NCBI RefSeq assembly: GCF_001936255.1
Contig: NZ_CP013704.1
Location: forward strand, 806,001 to 870,000
Direction: 5' to 3'
Source: Borrelia anserina Es
Lineage (GTDB): Bacteria > Spirochaetota > Spirochaetia > Borreliales > Borreliaceae
Length of the DNA stretch: 64,000 nucleotides
Shown here: one piece after another, positions 33,321 to 42,488 of the stretch
How positions within the stretch are numbered: the first letter of the stretch is position 1
Layout of the letters: each line of letters opens with the position of its first letter
Program-made: the position numbers and the translations under genes
Notes under the pieces: model-generated
Told to the model about the DNA's origin: nothing
Database searches by the model: none
What the model saw: the letters and a program-made list of their open reading frames with translations, nothing else

Positions 33321-35903
33321 ATGAAAAAAGATATTACGCCGATGATGAGGCAATATTTAGACATTAAGAGTCAATATCAAGACGCTATTCTGTTTTTTAG
33401 AGTAGGTAGTTTTTATGAAATGTTTTTTGATGATGCTCTTGAGGGAAGTAAGCTGTTAGGATTAACTTTAACTAAAAGAGAGAGTGTTCCTATGTGTGGT
33501 GTGCCTTGTCATACAAGTAAAGAGTATATAAAAAAGTTAATCCTACTTGATAAAAAGGTTGCGATTTGTGAGCAAGGATTACAAACAGATTCTAAAGGGC
33601 CTTTAGAAAGAGAAGTTGTTGAAGTTATAAGTCCTGGAGTTGTTGTCGATGAGGATTTTTTACAAGATGATGCTAATAATTACTTGGTAGCTATTAGTGA
33701 TTATAAGGATTATTATTCGTTTTCTTATATAGACTTGTCAACTTCTAAACTTGGGATAATCCTTTATGAGGAAAGTTTTTTAGAAAGGTTAAGACGGGAT
33801 ATTGAGAAATATTATCCAAAAGAAATAATAGTTTCAGAGAATTTCTACTATGAGTATTTAGAAAAACTTTCTCTTGATCGATTTTTAGTCAATAAGGTTC
33901 CCCATTGGAATTTGGATCAAGAAGTTGCTAAAAAAACATTAAAAGAACATTTTAATGTTTTTAGTTTGGGTGCTCTTGGGTTTAAAGAGGATGAGCCTTA
34001 TTATATTTCGTCTTTTTTAATAATAGATTATATAAAAAATAACTTGAAGAATTTATTGATCAATATTGACACGATTCATATTAATAATGATTCTGCATAT
34101 ATGTTTCTTGATGATGTTACTCAAATAAATCTTGAACTTGTTAAAAACAATAATGATTTGACGTCTCGTTATTCTCTTTATTCAGTGTTAAATGATTGTA
34201 AGACTCCGATGGGGAAGAGACTTTTAAGAGAATATATATTAAATCCGCTTCTAAATATTGCTGAAATTAACAATAGATTAACTCATGTAGAATTTTTACA
34301 CGATCATGTTAATTTAAGTATGAAATTGAGAAATATTCTTAGTGATGTTTGGGATATTGAGAGAATAATCTCGAGACTTCAGATGAAAAAATATGCTAAA
34401 AAAGATTTTTTGTTTGTTAGAGAAACTTTGATATCATTTTTTTCATTAAAAAAGCTCTTTAATGAGCATTCTTTTAATTATTGGATATTTGATGTTGATG
34501 ATGAAGATAACATAAGAGAAGTTTATTCTTTAATTGATAGCTCTATCTCAAATGAGCAGGATGAGCTTATTAAACGTGGGTATAATTCTGAGGTTGATCG
34601 TTTAAGAGAAATTAAAAATAATGCAAGTAAGTATGTTGATGATTATCTTAATTTTGAAAAGAATTTTAGTAAAATTAATAGCCTTAAAATTAAGAAAACT
34701 AATATTAGAGGGTTATTTTTTGAGGTTACAAAGAGTTATTATGGTCAAGTTCCTTCTCATTTTATAGAAAATCAGGTTTTAAATTCTGTTAAACGATATA
34801 AAACTAACAGACTTATTGAACTTGAAAGAGAAATTAATGATGCTGAGGATAATTTATTAGCTCTTGAGCAAGAGATCTTTGATGACGTATCTTTAAAAGT
34901 TGTTAAGCACAGTTCGGTTATTAAGAAGATAGGTGAGTTTTGTGCATATATTGATGTGGTCTCTAATTTTGCGTATTTAGCTAAAAAGAACGAATATGTA
35001 AGGCCTATTTTAACTAATAATAAAGAAATTATTCTTGAATATGCTAGACATCCTGTTGTTGAGCATTATATGAGAGGAGTGGAGGCTTTTACTAGAAATT
35101 CCGTGAGGATTGATAGTGATAAGTATTTTTGTTTAATTACTGGTCCTAATATGGCAGGTAAGTCAACTTACTTGCGTCAGACTGCTTTAGTTGTATTAAT
35201 GGGGCATATTGGTTCTTTTGTGCCTGCTGATAAAGCTATAATAGGGATTACAGATAAGATTTTTTGTAGGATAGGGGCAAGTGATAATATTTCCAAAGGT
35301 GAGTCTACATTTTTGGTAGAGATGAATGAAACGGCTAATATTTTAAGGAATGCAACTCAGGATAGCTTAATAATTATGGATGAGGTTGGGAGAGGTACTA
35401 GTACTAATGACGGACTTGCTATTGCATGTTCGATTGTTGAATACATCTTGGAACATATCAGGGCTAGGAGTTTATTTGCGACCCATTTTCATGAGCTTTC
35501 TGCTATTAATCATGATTCTTTTATTAATCTTTCAATGAAAATTGAAAAACAAGGAAATGAACTTATTTTTTTGAGGGAAGTTGAAGAAAAGCCTTCTCTT
35601 AATTCTTATGGAATTTATGTTGCTCGCATAGCTGGTATACCTTTAAAAGTTATTAAAAGAGCCGATATTATTCTTAAAAGTTTAACTAGTCGAGAGCGCT
35701 TTTGTGCACAGACACTTTTTACTTCATTTACTTCTGTTATTAATGATGGTGAAGAAGAAAGAAAAGAAAATTTAAGTTATGAGTCAGATCTGACAGCTTA
35801 TTTAGAACTTAAGAATTTTGTTTCTAAGATAGATATCAATAACATTACTCCTTTTCAAGCTATGAGTTTACTAAGTGAAATAATTTTAAAGACTAGAGGA
35901 TAA
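33321..35903 (+). CDS. mutS: MutS, DNA mismatch repair ATPase
   Basis: An 860-residue MutS1. The N-terminal mismatch-binding domain has the Phe-x-Glu wedge as RVGSFYEMFFDDA, followed by connector, lever and clamp domains. The ATPase domain has Walker A GPNMAGKSTYLRQ (from G608), the signature GASDNISKGESTFLVEMNE, Walker B LIIMDEVGRGTSTNDG and FATHFHELS. Length is normal. No ribosome-binding site is visible before the ATG and the promoter candidate leaves almost no leader. comF follows after seven bases. Confidence 0.97.
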   Translation: MKKDITPMMRQYLDIKSQYQDAILFFRVGSFYEMFFDDALEGSKLLGLTLTKRESVPMCGVPCHTSKEYIKKLILLDKKVAICEQGLQTDSKGPLEREVVEVISPGVVVDEDFLQDDANNYLVAISDYKDYYSFSYIDLSTSKLGIILYEESFLERLRRDIEKYYPKEIIVSENFYYEYLEKLSLDRFLVNKVPHWNLDQEVAKKTLKEHFNVFSLGALGFKEDEPYYISSFLIIDYIKNNLKNLLINIDTIHINNDSAYMFLDDVTQINLELVKNNNDLTSRYSLYSVLNDCKTPMGKRLLREYILNPLLNIAEINNRLTHVEFLHDHVNLSMKLRNILSDVWDIERIISRLQMKKYAKKDFLFVRETLISFFSLKKLFNEHSFNYWIFDVDDEDNIREVYSLIDSSISNEQDELIKRGYNSEVDRLREIKNNASKYVDDYLNFEKNFSKINSLKIKKTNIRGLFFEVTKSYYGQVPSHFIENQVLNSVKRYKTNRLIELEREINDAEDNLLALEQEIFDDVSLKVVKHSSVIKKIGEFCAYIDVVSNFAYLAKKNEYVRPILTNNKEIILEYARHPVVEHYMRGVEAFTRNSVRIDSDKYFCLITGPNMAGKSTYLRQTALVVLMGHIGSFVPADKAIIGITDKIFCRIGASDNISKGESTFLVEMNETANILRNATQDSLIIMDEVGRGTSTNDGLAIACSIVEYILEHIRARSLFATHFHELSAINHDSFINLSMKIEKQGNELIFLREVEEKPSLNSYGIYVARIAGIPLKVIKRADIILKSLTSRERFCAQTLFTSFTSVINDGEEERKENLSYESDLTAYLELKNFVSKIDINNITPFQAMSLLSEIILKTRG

Positions 35904-35910
35904 ATATTAG

Positions 35911-36516
35911 GTGTGGGATTGGTCTGTTTTAAAAAGCATATTTCTTCCTTTTTGTTCTTGTTGCCATAGAAATTATGTTTATTCTTATGCTCTTTGCAAG
36001 GATTGTATTGAATTTTTTCGTTTTGATGTTAGGTTAAGAGATGATGTTTGGTATTTTTTTGACTATAAAGATGAATATAAGAAATTGGTTCTTGCTTATA
36101 AGAGAGATGGTCAGAGATTACTAGGCCAGTTTTTTGCAAGTGCGATTTTACAATTTTTGATGAGTATTGATTTTGACTTGGTTGTTAGTGTTCCTTGTAG
36201 TTTTAAAAGAAAGATTTTTTATAATTTTGACCACATGGAATATATTGGAGATTTGTTAAGTCATGGTGGAATAGATTATGTTAATATTTTTAAACGAGGA
36301 TTAGGGAAGAGTCAAAAGTTGTTGCGTGGGGATTTAAGGCATAATAATTTAGAGAATAAAGTTAAATTAAAATTAAATTATAAAAATATCAAGTTTAAGA
36401 AGGTTGTGCTTATTGATGATGTTGTGACAACAGGAGTATCTATGACTTTTTGTGAAGATATTCTTATGGAACATGGGACTTGGAGTGTGATAAAGCTATC
36501 AATTGCTCGGGTCTAG
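35911..36516 (+). CDS. ComF-family amidophosphoribosyltransferase-like protein
   Basis: The 201-residue protein has an N-terminal Cys-rich zinc-ribbon-like motif (FCSCCHRNY...CKDC), a central YKRDGQR segment and a C-terminal PRTase loop VVLIDDVVTTGVSM. This is the ComFC/GntX layout, linked in competent bacteria to single-strand DNA uptake. Borrelia are not known to be naturally competent, so the role here is uncertain. The start is GTG at 35911 with GAGG upstream. It is probably co-transcribed with mutS. Confidence 0.85.
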   Translation: MWDWSVLKSIFLPFCSCCHRNYVYSYALCKDCIEFFRFDVRLRDDVWYFFDYKDEYKKLVLAYKRDGQRLLGQFFASAILQFLMSIDFDLVVSVPCSFKRKIFYNFDHMEYIGDLLSHGGIDYVNIFKRGLGKSQKLLRGDLRHNNLENKVKLKLNYKNIKFKKVVLIDDVVTTGVSMTFCEDILMEHGTWSVIKLSIARV

Positions 36517-36533
36517 TTGTAATTATTGTTATC

Positions 36534-36562
36534 TTGACATTTGTTGTCATTAATGTTATCCT
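36534..36562 (+). promoter_or_regulatory. Promoter of the rimP-nusA-infB operon
   Basis: TTGACA (36534-36539), 17 bases, TATCCT (36557-36562), the same arrangement as the tRNA-Gln promoter. The start would be near 36569, only about 18 bases before the hairpin at 36587. Confidence 0.6.
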
Positions 36563-36586
36563 CAAACTGGATTGATGATTTAATTT

Positions 36587-36621
36587 AATAAGGTTCTTTT
36601 AAAAAGAGCCTTATTCTTTTT
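36587..36621 (+). terminator. Terminator-like hairpin in the rimP leader (possible attenuator)
   Basis: AATAAGGTTCTTTT (36587-36600) pairs with AAAAGAGCCTTATT (36602-36615): 14 pairs including one G-U, followed by CTTTTT. The T-tract runs into the rimP ribosome-binding site. It could end comF transcripts, or regulate the downstream operon by attenuation since a promoter lies just before it. Confidence 0.7.
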
Positions 36622-36631
36622 GGGAATGTTA

Positions 36632-37063
36632 TTGGTTAAAATTATTGATAATAATGAAATTTACAATCTAGTAAAAAATGTAACAGATCGATTGGGAATT
36701 GAAATTATAGAAATTAATATTTTCAGGAAAAGGGATAGAGGAAAGATTCAAATAGTTCTTTATAAGGGAAATGACTTTGGAGTTGATACACTTTATGATT
36801 TACATAAAATGTTTTTATTAAGCTTGGAGTCAGTTTTTAAGTGTAATTTTAGTTTAGAAATCTCTACACCTGGGATAAATAGGAAAATTAAGAGTGATAG
36901 AGAGTTTAAAATTTTTGAGGGTAGAAGAATTAAGTTGATGTTAAATAATGATTTTGAAGAAGGCCTGATCTTAAAGGCAGATTCAGGTAGCTTTATTTTT
37001 AAGACAGATAATGAAGAAACAAGAATTCTTTATAGTGATGTTAAGAAGGCTAAATTATTGTGA
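36632..37063 (+). CDS. rimP: RimP, ribosome maturation factor
   Basis: The 143-residue RimP is needed for 30S assembly. It has the N-terminal alpha/beta domain ([15 protein letters not shown]), the conserved [20 protein letters not shown] motif (usual LEVSSPGLDRPL), and an SH3-like C-terminal domain. Start choice: TTG at 36632 has GGGA six bases upstream; ATG at 36626 would leave no room for a ribosome-binding site. The gene directly follows a hairpin. It leads rimP-nusA-infB-rbfA-truB, a classic translation/transcription operon. Confidence 0.9.
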   Translation: MVKIIDNNEIYNLVKNVTDRLGIEIIEINIFRKRDRGKIQIVLYKGNDFGVDTLYDLHKMFLLSLESVFKCNFSLEISTPGINRKIKSDREFKIFEGRRIKLMLNNDFEEGLILKADSGSFIFKTDNEETRILYSDVKKAKLL

Positions 37064-37076
37064 AGGAGTCTTAAGT

Positions 37077-38525
37077 ATGATAAAGGGTACTGGTCAAATG
37101 ATTTCCAATATTGCTAGTGAGCGTGGAATGAGCGTGGATGCTATTCAAAAGACAGTTAAGGAATCTATAATAATAGCTTATAAGAAGTATTTTGGAACTA
37201 GTGATAATGCTTTTATTAAATTTGATGAAGATACTGGAGATTTAATAGTTTATTCTAAGAAGAAGGTTGTGGAGAAAGTACAAGACGATGTTCTTGAGAT
37301 ATTGAAGGAAGATGCTCAAGAATTTGAAGTTATGGGAGATGGATATGCATATATTGAGATTGATCCTAAGATTTTTGATAGGCTTTCAATTCAAGTTGCT
37401 AAGCAGAGAACTAAAAGTGATTTGCGAGGAATTGAAGATAATGAACTTTACTTAGAATTTAAACACAAATTGCATAAGATTGTTATTGGTTATGTTCAGC
37501 AAAATAGGAATGGAGATCTCTATGTTAATCTTGGGAGTACAGATGGTGTTATTCCTAAAAAATATCAATCCCCAAGGGAAGTTTATGGACTTAATGATAA
37601 AGTTCGAGTTCTTGTTTACAGTGTAAAGAAGGGGAAAAATGGAATAGAGGTGATTTTATCAAGGACTCATCCTAGATTTATTGAAGAACTTCTTAGTCTT
37701 GAAATTCCCGAGATTGAAGAAGGTATTATTAAGATTCATAAGATAGTAAGGGATCCAGGTTATAGAACTAAGGTTGCTGTTTACTCTGAGAAAGAAGAGA
37801 TTGATCCTGTAGGTCCTTGTATTGGACAAAAAGGAGTTAGGATTCAAGCATTAATTAAGGAACTTGAAGGCGAAAAAATAGATATTATTCCTTATTCTAA
37901 GGATATTAAAGAATTTATTAGAGATGCCTTGACTCCTGCTAAGATAGATAATGTATATATTATTGATGAAACTTTGCATAAAGCTTTAGTAGTTGTTAGT
38001 GATGACCAACTTTCTCTTGCAATAGGTAAGATGGGACAGAATGTTAGACTTGCCAATAGACTTCTTGATTGGGCAATTGATGTTAAGACTAATAGTCAGT
38101 TTTCAGAGATGAAAGCAAGTGGAGAGTTTAAACAAGAGACTGTTGAAATGTTTAACAAGATTATTCAGGATAATGTTCAGGAGGATGAATTTGAAGAAAT
38201 AAACAAGATTAGTGAGCTTAAGATTCTTGATAGTGATATTGTTGATAAATTGATTGAGGCAGGTCTTGATGATATTGATAATTTTTTAGATGCTAATGAG
38301 GAAAATCTCTTTGAGTTAGGAATAAGTTATGAGAAGCAAGAGGAGATAAATAAAATATTAAAAGAAGGAATGGTGATAATTTCTAATGATGATGACTCTA
38401 TTGAAGGCGTAAAAGATGAAGAGGAATTGCTTTGTCCTGAGTGTGGGGCTGTTATTAATGAAAATATGACTTTTTGTCCAGGTTGTAAGATAGGGCTTAG
38501 CTTTGAATTTGAAGAGGAGTGGTAG
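37077..38525 (+). CDS. nusA: NusA, transcription elongation factor, with C-terminal zinc ribbon
   Basis: About 482 residues: an N-terminal RNAP-binding domain (ISNIASERGMSVDAIQKTVKESIIIAYKKYFG), S1 domain (GYVQQNRNGDLYVNLGSTDGVIPK), KH1 and KH2 (VGPCIGQKGVRIQALIKEL, AIGKMGQNVRLANRLLDW), then one helical acidic/HhH repeat. Unusually, the end carries a four-cysteine zinc ribbon (C453, C456, C467, C470; CPEC...CPGC). The ATG at 37077 with AAGGAG eight bases upstream is preferred to a longer frame that overlaps rimP. It likely autoregulates the operon through the leader hairpin upstream of rimP (inference). Confidence 0.94.
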   Translation: MIKGTGQMISNIASERGMSVDAIQKTVKESIIIAYKKYFGTSDNAFIKFDEDTGDLIVYSKKKVVEKVQDDVLEILKEDAQEFEVMGDGYAYIEIDPKIFDRLSIQVAKQRTKSDLRGIEDNELYLEFKHKLHKIVIGYVQQNRNGDLYVNLGSTDGVIPKKYQSPREVYGLNDKVRVLVYSVKKGKNGIEVILSRTHPRFIEELLSLEIPEIEEGIIKIHKIVRDPGYRTKVAVYSEKEEIDPVGPCIGQKGVRIQALIKELEGEKIDIIPYSKDIKEFIRDALTPAKIDNVYIIDETLHKALVVVSDDQLSLAIGKMGQNVRLANRLLDWAIDVKTNSQFSEMKASGEFKQETVEMFNKIIQDNVQEDEFEEINKISELKILDSDIVDKLIEAGLDDIDNFLDANEENLFELGISYEKQEEINKILKEGMVIISNDDDSIEGVKDEEELLCPECGAVINENMTFCPGCKIGLSFEFEEEW

Positions 38526-38526
38526 T

Positions 38527-40974
38527 TTGTCAAAAAGTATTGATGATAATTGTAATGAAGATGAAAAGAAGATTAAAGTTGTTAAATTACGAAAGAAGGT
38601 AGTAAAGGTTGTAGCCCATACTGATAACAATTTAGATAAATCCAAGAATGGTCTTGTTGGACCCTCAAATTCATTGAGTAATCAAACTTCTAATAGGAGG
38701 TACTCTTCTGGCAGTAAAGACAGGGGAGGGGTGAAGTCTTCTTTTGTGCGTGGAGATAAAGATATTACTGGAAGTCAGATCCAGCAACAGCAGGGTAGTA
38801 GAGGATCTTTCAATAAAAATTATGCTCAAAGCAGAGATAATAGGAGGTACTCTTCTGGCAGTAAAGACAGGGGAGGGGTGAAGTCTTCTTTTGTGCGTGG
38901 AGATAAAGATATTACTGGAAGTCAGATCCAGCAACAGCAGGGTAGTAGAGGATCTTTCAATAAAAATTATGCTCAGAGTAGTGGTTCTCATACATTTAGA
39001 CGAGTAATAAGGGCTAAAGTAGTTTCTAGTGTTGCGATATCGCCTTCTGATTCTGATAACAAGGGCCTTAATAGGAAGCTTGGAGAAAAGAAGAAGCAAC
39101 AACAGGAGAGTCAAAAGGGGTATAAGAGGAAAAAGGAAGAGATTGAGAGTCAAACAATAGAACAAAAAGTTTTTGAGCAGCTTCAGAAGAAGAAAAAAGA
39201 AAATCTAGCAAATCCAATTCCTAAGTCAATTGATATTATGGGAGCTATTACTGTTGCTGAACTTGCAAAAAAAATGAATTTAAAGTCCTCAGACTTGATT
39301 TATAAATTGATGACTTTGGGTGTGATGGCAACTATTAATGAGAAGATTGATGCTGATACTGCTACTATTCTAGTTGAAGAATATGGGTCTAGAGTGAATG
39401 TTGTATCAATCTATGATGAAACAGTTATAGAGATGGAAGAAGATGATGAGAGTAAGATGATTGCAAAGCCTCCTATTATTACAATAATGGGACATGTTGA
39501 TCATGGAAAGACTAGGCTTCTATCAGTGTTGCGAAATATTGATATAAATAAAACTGAGTTTGGGGGGATTACACAACATATTGGTGCTTATACTATTAAT
39601 TATAATGATCATGAAATAACATTTTTAGACACTCCGGGACATGAAGCTTTTACGATGATGAGAAGTCGAGGAGCACAAGTTACAGATATTGTTGTCCTTG
39701 TTGTTTCTGCTGTGGATGGAGTAATGCCACAGACTGTCGAGGCTATTAATCATGCAAAGGATGCAAAAGTACCTATTATTGTTGCAATCAATAAGGTTGA
39801 TTTGCCAGATTCGAATTTGGATAGAGTTAAACATCAGCTTTCAGAGTATGATTTGATTCCTGAAGATTGGGGTGGACATACAATTTTTGTTGCAATTTCA
39901 GCTCTTAAAAATATTGGTATTACTGATCTTCTTGATATGATTATTCTGCAATCTGAAGTAATGTCATTGAAGGCAAATCCAACTAAAAGGGCTATTGGTA
40001 GGGTTCTTGATGCTAGAATTGACATGGGTAGAGGAATAGTTTGTTCTGTTATAATTGAGGATGGAACTCTTTCTATAGGAGATTCTTTTGTTGGAGGAAT
40101 TTATCATGGTAAGGTGAGAGCATTAATTAATGAGAGAGGAATATCTGTTAAGAGTGTTGGTCCTGCAAAGGCTATTAGTGTTTTAGGTTTTTCAGCAATT
40201 CCTCAGGCTGGTGATCCTTTCCAGGTTACAAAGACAGAAAAAGAAGCTAAATTAATTAGTGCTAAGAGACAAGATCTTAGAAAATATGAAGATGCTAAAA
40301 ATGTAAAAAAAGTTACTATGTCAAATCTTTATGATTCAATCAAGGATGGAGAACTTAAAGAACTTAAGATAATTTTAAAAGCAGATGTGCAGGGTTCTGT
40401 TGAGGCTTTAAAGCATTCTCTTGAAAAATTAACTAACAGTGAGATTAGAGTGAAAGTTATTCATTCATCGGTAGGAGCAATAACAGAAACTGATATTGAT
40501 TTTGCAGCAGCAAGTGAGGCAATTATTGTTGGTTTTCATGTACGACCTACGGCCAAAGCGCAATTGTTGGCTAATCAAGAAAAAGTTGAGATTAGAAAAT
40601 ATAATATCATTTATGATGCAATTAATGATATTAGATCAGTTCTTGAGGGCATGTTGGAGCCAGATATTGAACAGCAATTTATTGGATTTGCTGAAGTTCG
40701 TGCTGTTATTAGTATTCCTAGGGTTGGAGTGGTGGCTGGATGTTATGTTTCACAGGGATGTATAAAACGGGATTCTATAACTAATGTTATGCGAGAAGGA
40801 GTTCAGGTACATTCTGGTAAAATTTTCTCATTAAAGCGCTTTAAAGAAGATGTTAAGGAAGTTAATGCACAATATGAGTGTGGAATTATGATTGATAATT
40901 ATTTTGATATTAAGGAAGGAGATATCATTGAGGCATTTGAAATTAAACAAATAAAGAGATGCTTTAGGTTTTAA
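38527..40974 (+). CDS. infB: Translation initiation factor IF-2
   Basis: About 815 residues. The N-terminal third is Lys/Arg/Ser/Gln-rich and disordered and includes two identical 49-residue-period repeats (residues 56-104 and 105-153). The IF2_N helix ([22 protein letters not shown]) follows, then the G domain with GHVDHGKT (from G322), DTPGHEAF and NKVDLP, and the domains that bind initiator tRNA. The TTG at 38527 has GAGGAG eight bases upstream and lies one base after the nusA stop; upstream in-frame starts are inside nusA. Confidence 0.96.
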   Translation: MSKSIDDNCNEDEKKIKVVKLRKKVVKVVAHTDNNLDKSKNGLVGPSNSLSNQTSNRRYSSGSKDRGGVKSSFVRGDKDITGSQIQQQQGSRGSFNKNYAQSRDNRRYSSGSKDRGGVKSSFVRGDKDITGSQIQQQQGSRGSFNKNYAQSSGSHTFRRVIRAKVVSSVAISPSDSDNKGLNRKLGEKKKQQQESQKGYKRKKEEIESQTIEQKVFEQLQKKKKENLANPIPKSIDIMGAITVAELAKKMNLKSSDLIYKLMTLGVMATINEKIDADTATILVEEYGSRVNVVSIYDETVIEMEEDDESKMIAKPPIITIMGHVDHGKTRLLSVLRNIDINKTEFGGITQHIGAYTINYNDHEITFLDTPGHEAFTMMRSRGAQVTDIVVLVVSAVDGVMPQTVEAINHAKDAKVPIIVAINKVDLPDSNLDRVKHQLSEYDLIPEDWGGHTIFVAISALKNIGITDLLDMIILQSEVMSLKANPTKRAIGRVLDARIDMGRGIVCSVIIEDGTLSIGDSFVGGIYHGKVRALINERGISVKSVGPAKAISVLGFSAIPQAGDPFQVTKTEKEAKLISAKRQDLRKYEDAKNVKKVTMSNLYDSIKDGELKELKIILKADVQGSVEALKHSLEKLTNSEIRVKVIHSSVGAITETDIDFAAASEAIIVGFHVRPTAKAQLLANQEKVEIRKYNIIYDAINDIRSVLEGMLEPDIEQQFIGFAEVRAVISIPRVGVVAGCYVSQGCIKRDSITNVMREGVQVHSGKIFSLKRFKEDVKEVNAQYECGIMIDNYFDIKEGDIIEAFEIKQIKRCFRF
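38691..38984 (+). repeat. Tandem duplication inside infB (147-bp period)
   Basis: Bases 38691-38828 are identical to 38838-38975 (138 of 138), with the remaining nine bases of the unit diverged. The period of 147 bp is 49 codons, so the frame is kept. Each unit encodes [17 protein letters not shown], then [15 protein letters not shown] and [13 protein letters not shown]. Complete nucleotide identity points to a recent duplication. Confidence 0.95.
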
Positions 40975-40998
40975 GCATTTGCTTTATTGTCGTTATTT

Positions 40999-41358
40999 AT
41001 GGAAAAGAAGATAAAAAAATCAAAACTCGAAAGTTTATTAGTTCAAGAGATTGGTAATTTAATAGTAACAAGGGTTATTAAAGATCCCAGGGTGCATGAA
41101 TTCTTAACTGTTGTGAGGGTTGAACTTTCAAATGATTTAATAAATGCTAAGGTATTTATTGGTTCTATTAAAGAAGGTTCATCTCTTGATAATGCTGTTA
41201 AAGCGTTAAATAATGCCAAAGGATTTATTCAAGGAAAGATTGTTAAACGTATTAGAATTAAAAATACTCCAAAATTAAATTTTTTAAGAGATAATACTAT
41301 TTCTAAAGCTTTTTATATTAATAAAATAATTGAAAATTTGAATATTGGTGAAGAATAG
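40999..41358 (+). CDS. rbfA: RbfA, 30S ribosome-binding factor
   Basis: About 119 residues with a KH-like fold: [43 protein letters not shown] is the family core, and [19 protein letters not shown] ends it. It binds the 16S 5' end during 30S maturation, functionally next to RimP. The ATG at 40999 ([14 protein letters not shown]) is preferred over an in-frame TTG at 40987; neither has a strong ribosome-binding site. It lies between infB and truB, the usual order. Confidence 0.93.
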   Translation: MEKKIKKSKLESLLVQEIGNLIVTRVIKDPRVHEFLTVVRVELSNDLINAKVFIGSIKEGSSLDNAVKALNNAKGFIQGKIVKRIRIKNTPKLNFLRDNTISKAFYINKIIENLNIGEE

Positions 41359-41367
41359 TAGAGTTTA

Positions 41368-42213
41368 ATGAATGGAATTATTTTATTAAATAAGAGAATT
41401 GGAATAACTTCTTGTGATGCTCTCTTTCCTTTAAAGAGATATTTTTCTAAAAGCCGAGTTGGGCATACAGGTACTCTTGATAAGTTTGCAAGTGGTCTTT
41501 TAGTTGTTCTAGTTGGCAAATGTACTAAACTTTCGAATTATATTACATCTTTAGACAAAGAATATATATCAGAGTTTGAGTTTGGAATTGAAACTGATAC
41601 TCTTGATCCTAATGGTAAAATAGTAAATACGACATCTTATATTCCTAGTTTTGAAGAGCTAAGGCTTGGTATTAAATCTTTTATAGGTGAAATTGATCAA
41701 ATTCCACCTAAGTTTTCTTCAGTGCATGTTAAAGGAAAAAGGGCTTATAAGTTGGCTCTTAATGGGGACTCTTTCAGTCTTCAGCCTAGAAAGGTTACTA
41801 TACATGATATTCAGATCTTGAGTTATAGTGTTGATTTGCGTATTTTGAAGCTAAAAATAAAATGTTCTAAAGGAACGTATGTTAGAAGCATAGCAAGAGA
41901 TTTATCATTGGCTTTAGGATCATTTGCTTATGTTAAGACCCTTGAAAGAGTTAAAATTGGCGATTTTAGATTAGATAATGCTTGTTCTTGTGAGGATTTC
42001 AATAGTAATTCTTTGATAAGTGTAGGATCTTTAGGACTTTTCGAAAAAATTTATGTTGATAATGGCTTGATTAAGCCTATTCGAAATGGTGTTTATGTTA
42101 ATATTGTGATCAATGTTGGCGAGTTTAAGATTTTGAAATCTGAAAGTGAGGAAGTATTAGCAGTAATTTGTGGCATTGGTTTGAATAAGTATAAGTATAT
42201 TATTATTTTTTGA
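41368..42213 (+). CDS. truB: TruB, tRNA pseudouridine-55 synthase
   Basis: The 281-residue enzyme has the catalytic Asp in VGHTGTLDKFASGLLVV, then IDQIPPKFSSVHVKGKRAYKLA and CSKGTYVRSIARDLSLALG. It converts U55 in the T loop of tRNAs to pseudouridine. The C-terminus is short, without a PUA domain of full length. It ends the rimP operon; its TGA overlaps the ATG of a 25-codon ORF. Confidence 0.94.
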   Translation: MNGIILLNKRIGITSCDALFPLKRYFSKSRVGHTGTLDKFASGLLVVLVGKCTKLSNYITSLDKEYISEFEFGIETDTLDPNGKIVNTTSYIPSFEELRLGIKSFIGEIDQIPPKFSSVHVKGKRAYKLALNGDSFSLQPRKVTIHDIQILSYSVDLRILKLKIKCSKGTYVRSIARDLSLALGSFAYVKTLERVKIGDFRLDNACSCEDFNSNSLISVGSLGLFEKIYVDNGLIKPIRNGVYVNIVINVGEFKILKSESEEVLAVICGIGLNKYKYIIIF

Positions 42214-42290
42214 TGTTTAATTTCCGAAAAGTAGTGAGTCTATTATTTCTTATTGCAGTACTTTTTACAATTATAGAAATTTTTTTGTAG
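42213..42290 (+). CDS. Possible micro-ORF, single hydrophobic helix (25 aa)
   Basis: ATG at 42213 overlaps the truB stop (TGATG). The 25-codon frame encodes MFNFRKVVSLLFL then IAVLFTIIEIFL, a basic N-terminus followed by one membrane-length hydrophobic helix. Stop-start coupling is a favourable sign; against it, the frame is short and AT-rich DNA yields hydrophobic codons by chance. Nothing else is apparent in the 275-base truB-rpsO gap until the rpsO promoter. Confidence 0.3.
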   Translation: MFNFRKVVSLLFLIAVLFTIIEIFL

Positions 42291-42386
42291 GAAAATGTTT
42301 AATATGTTAGGATTACGATTGATAATTAGCTTGGTTGATATGAGAGGTAGTTTATGCAACTTGAGAAAAAAGTCTTTGATTTGTTT

Positions 42387-42415
42387 TTGTTATTTGCATA
42401 AAAAAATATTATAAT
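42387..42415 (+). promoter_or_regulatory. sigma-70 promoter of rpsO
   Basis: TTGTTA (42387-42392), 17 bases, perfect TATAAT (42410-42415). The start is near 42422, giving a leader of about 67 bases to the rpsO ATG. Confidence 0.6.
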
Positions 42416-42438
42416 TTACTTTAAGTATTTTAATTATA

Positions 42439-42465
42439 GCAAGAGGGTCTATTTTAGGCTTTGTT
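42439..42465 (+). promoter_or_regulatory. Possible structured rpsO leader
   Basis: The leader RNA can form GUCUA-UUU-UAGGC (42447-42459) stacked on an outer helix AGCAAG/CUUUGUU containing G-U pairs. S15 autoregulates its own mRNA in several bacteria through leader structures with G-U/G-C features. The structure here is weak and drawn by eye. Confidence 0.25.
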
Positions 42466-42488
42466 ATGATGGTATAGGAGTCATTTTT

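Noticed and set aside
38691-38984. CRISPR-like direct repeats
   Set aside because: There are only two adjacent 147-bp units without spacers, in frame inside infB; this is a tandem duplication.
38671-39165. 164-codon minus-strand frame opposite the infB repeats
   Set aside because: Its repeated [18 protein letters not shown] blocks simply mirror the duplicated infB DNA on the other strand.
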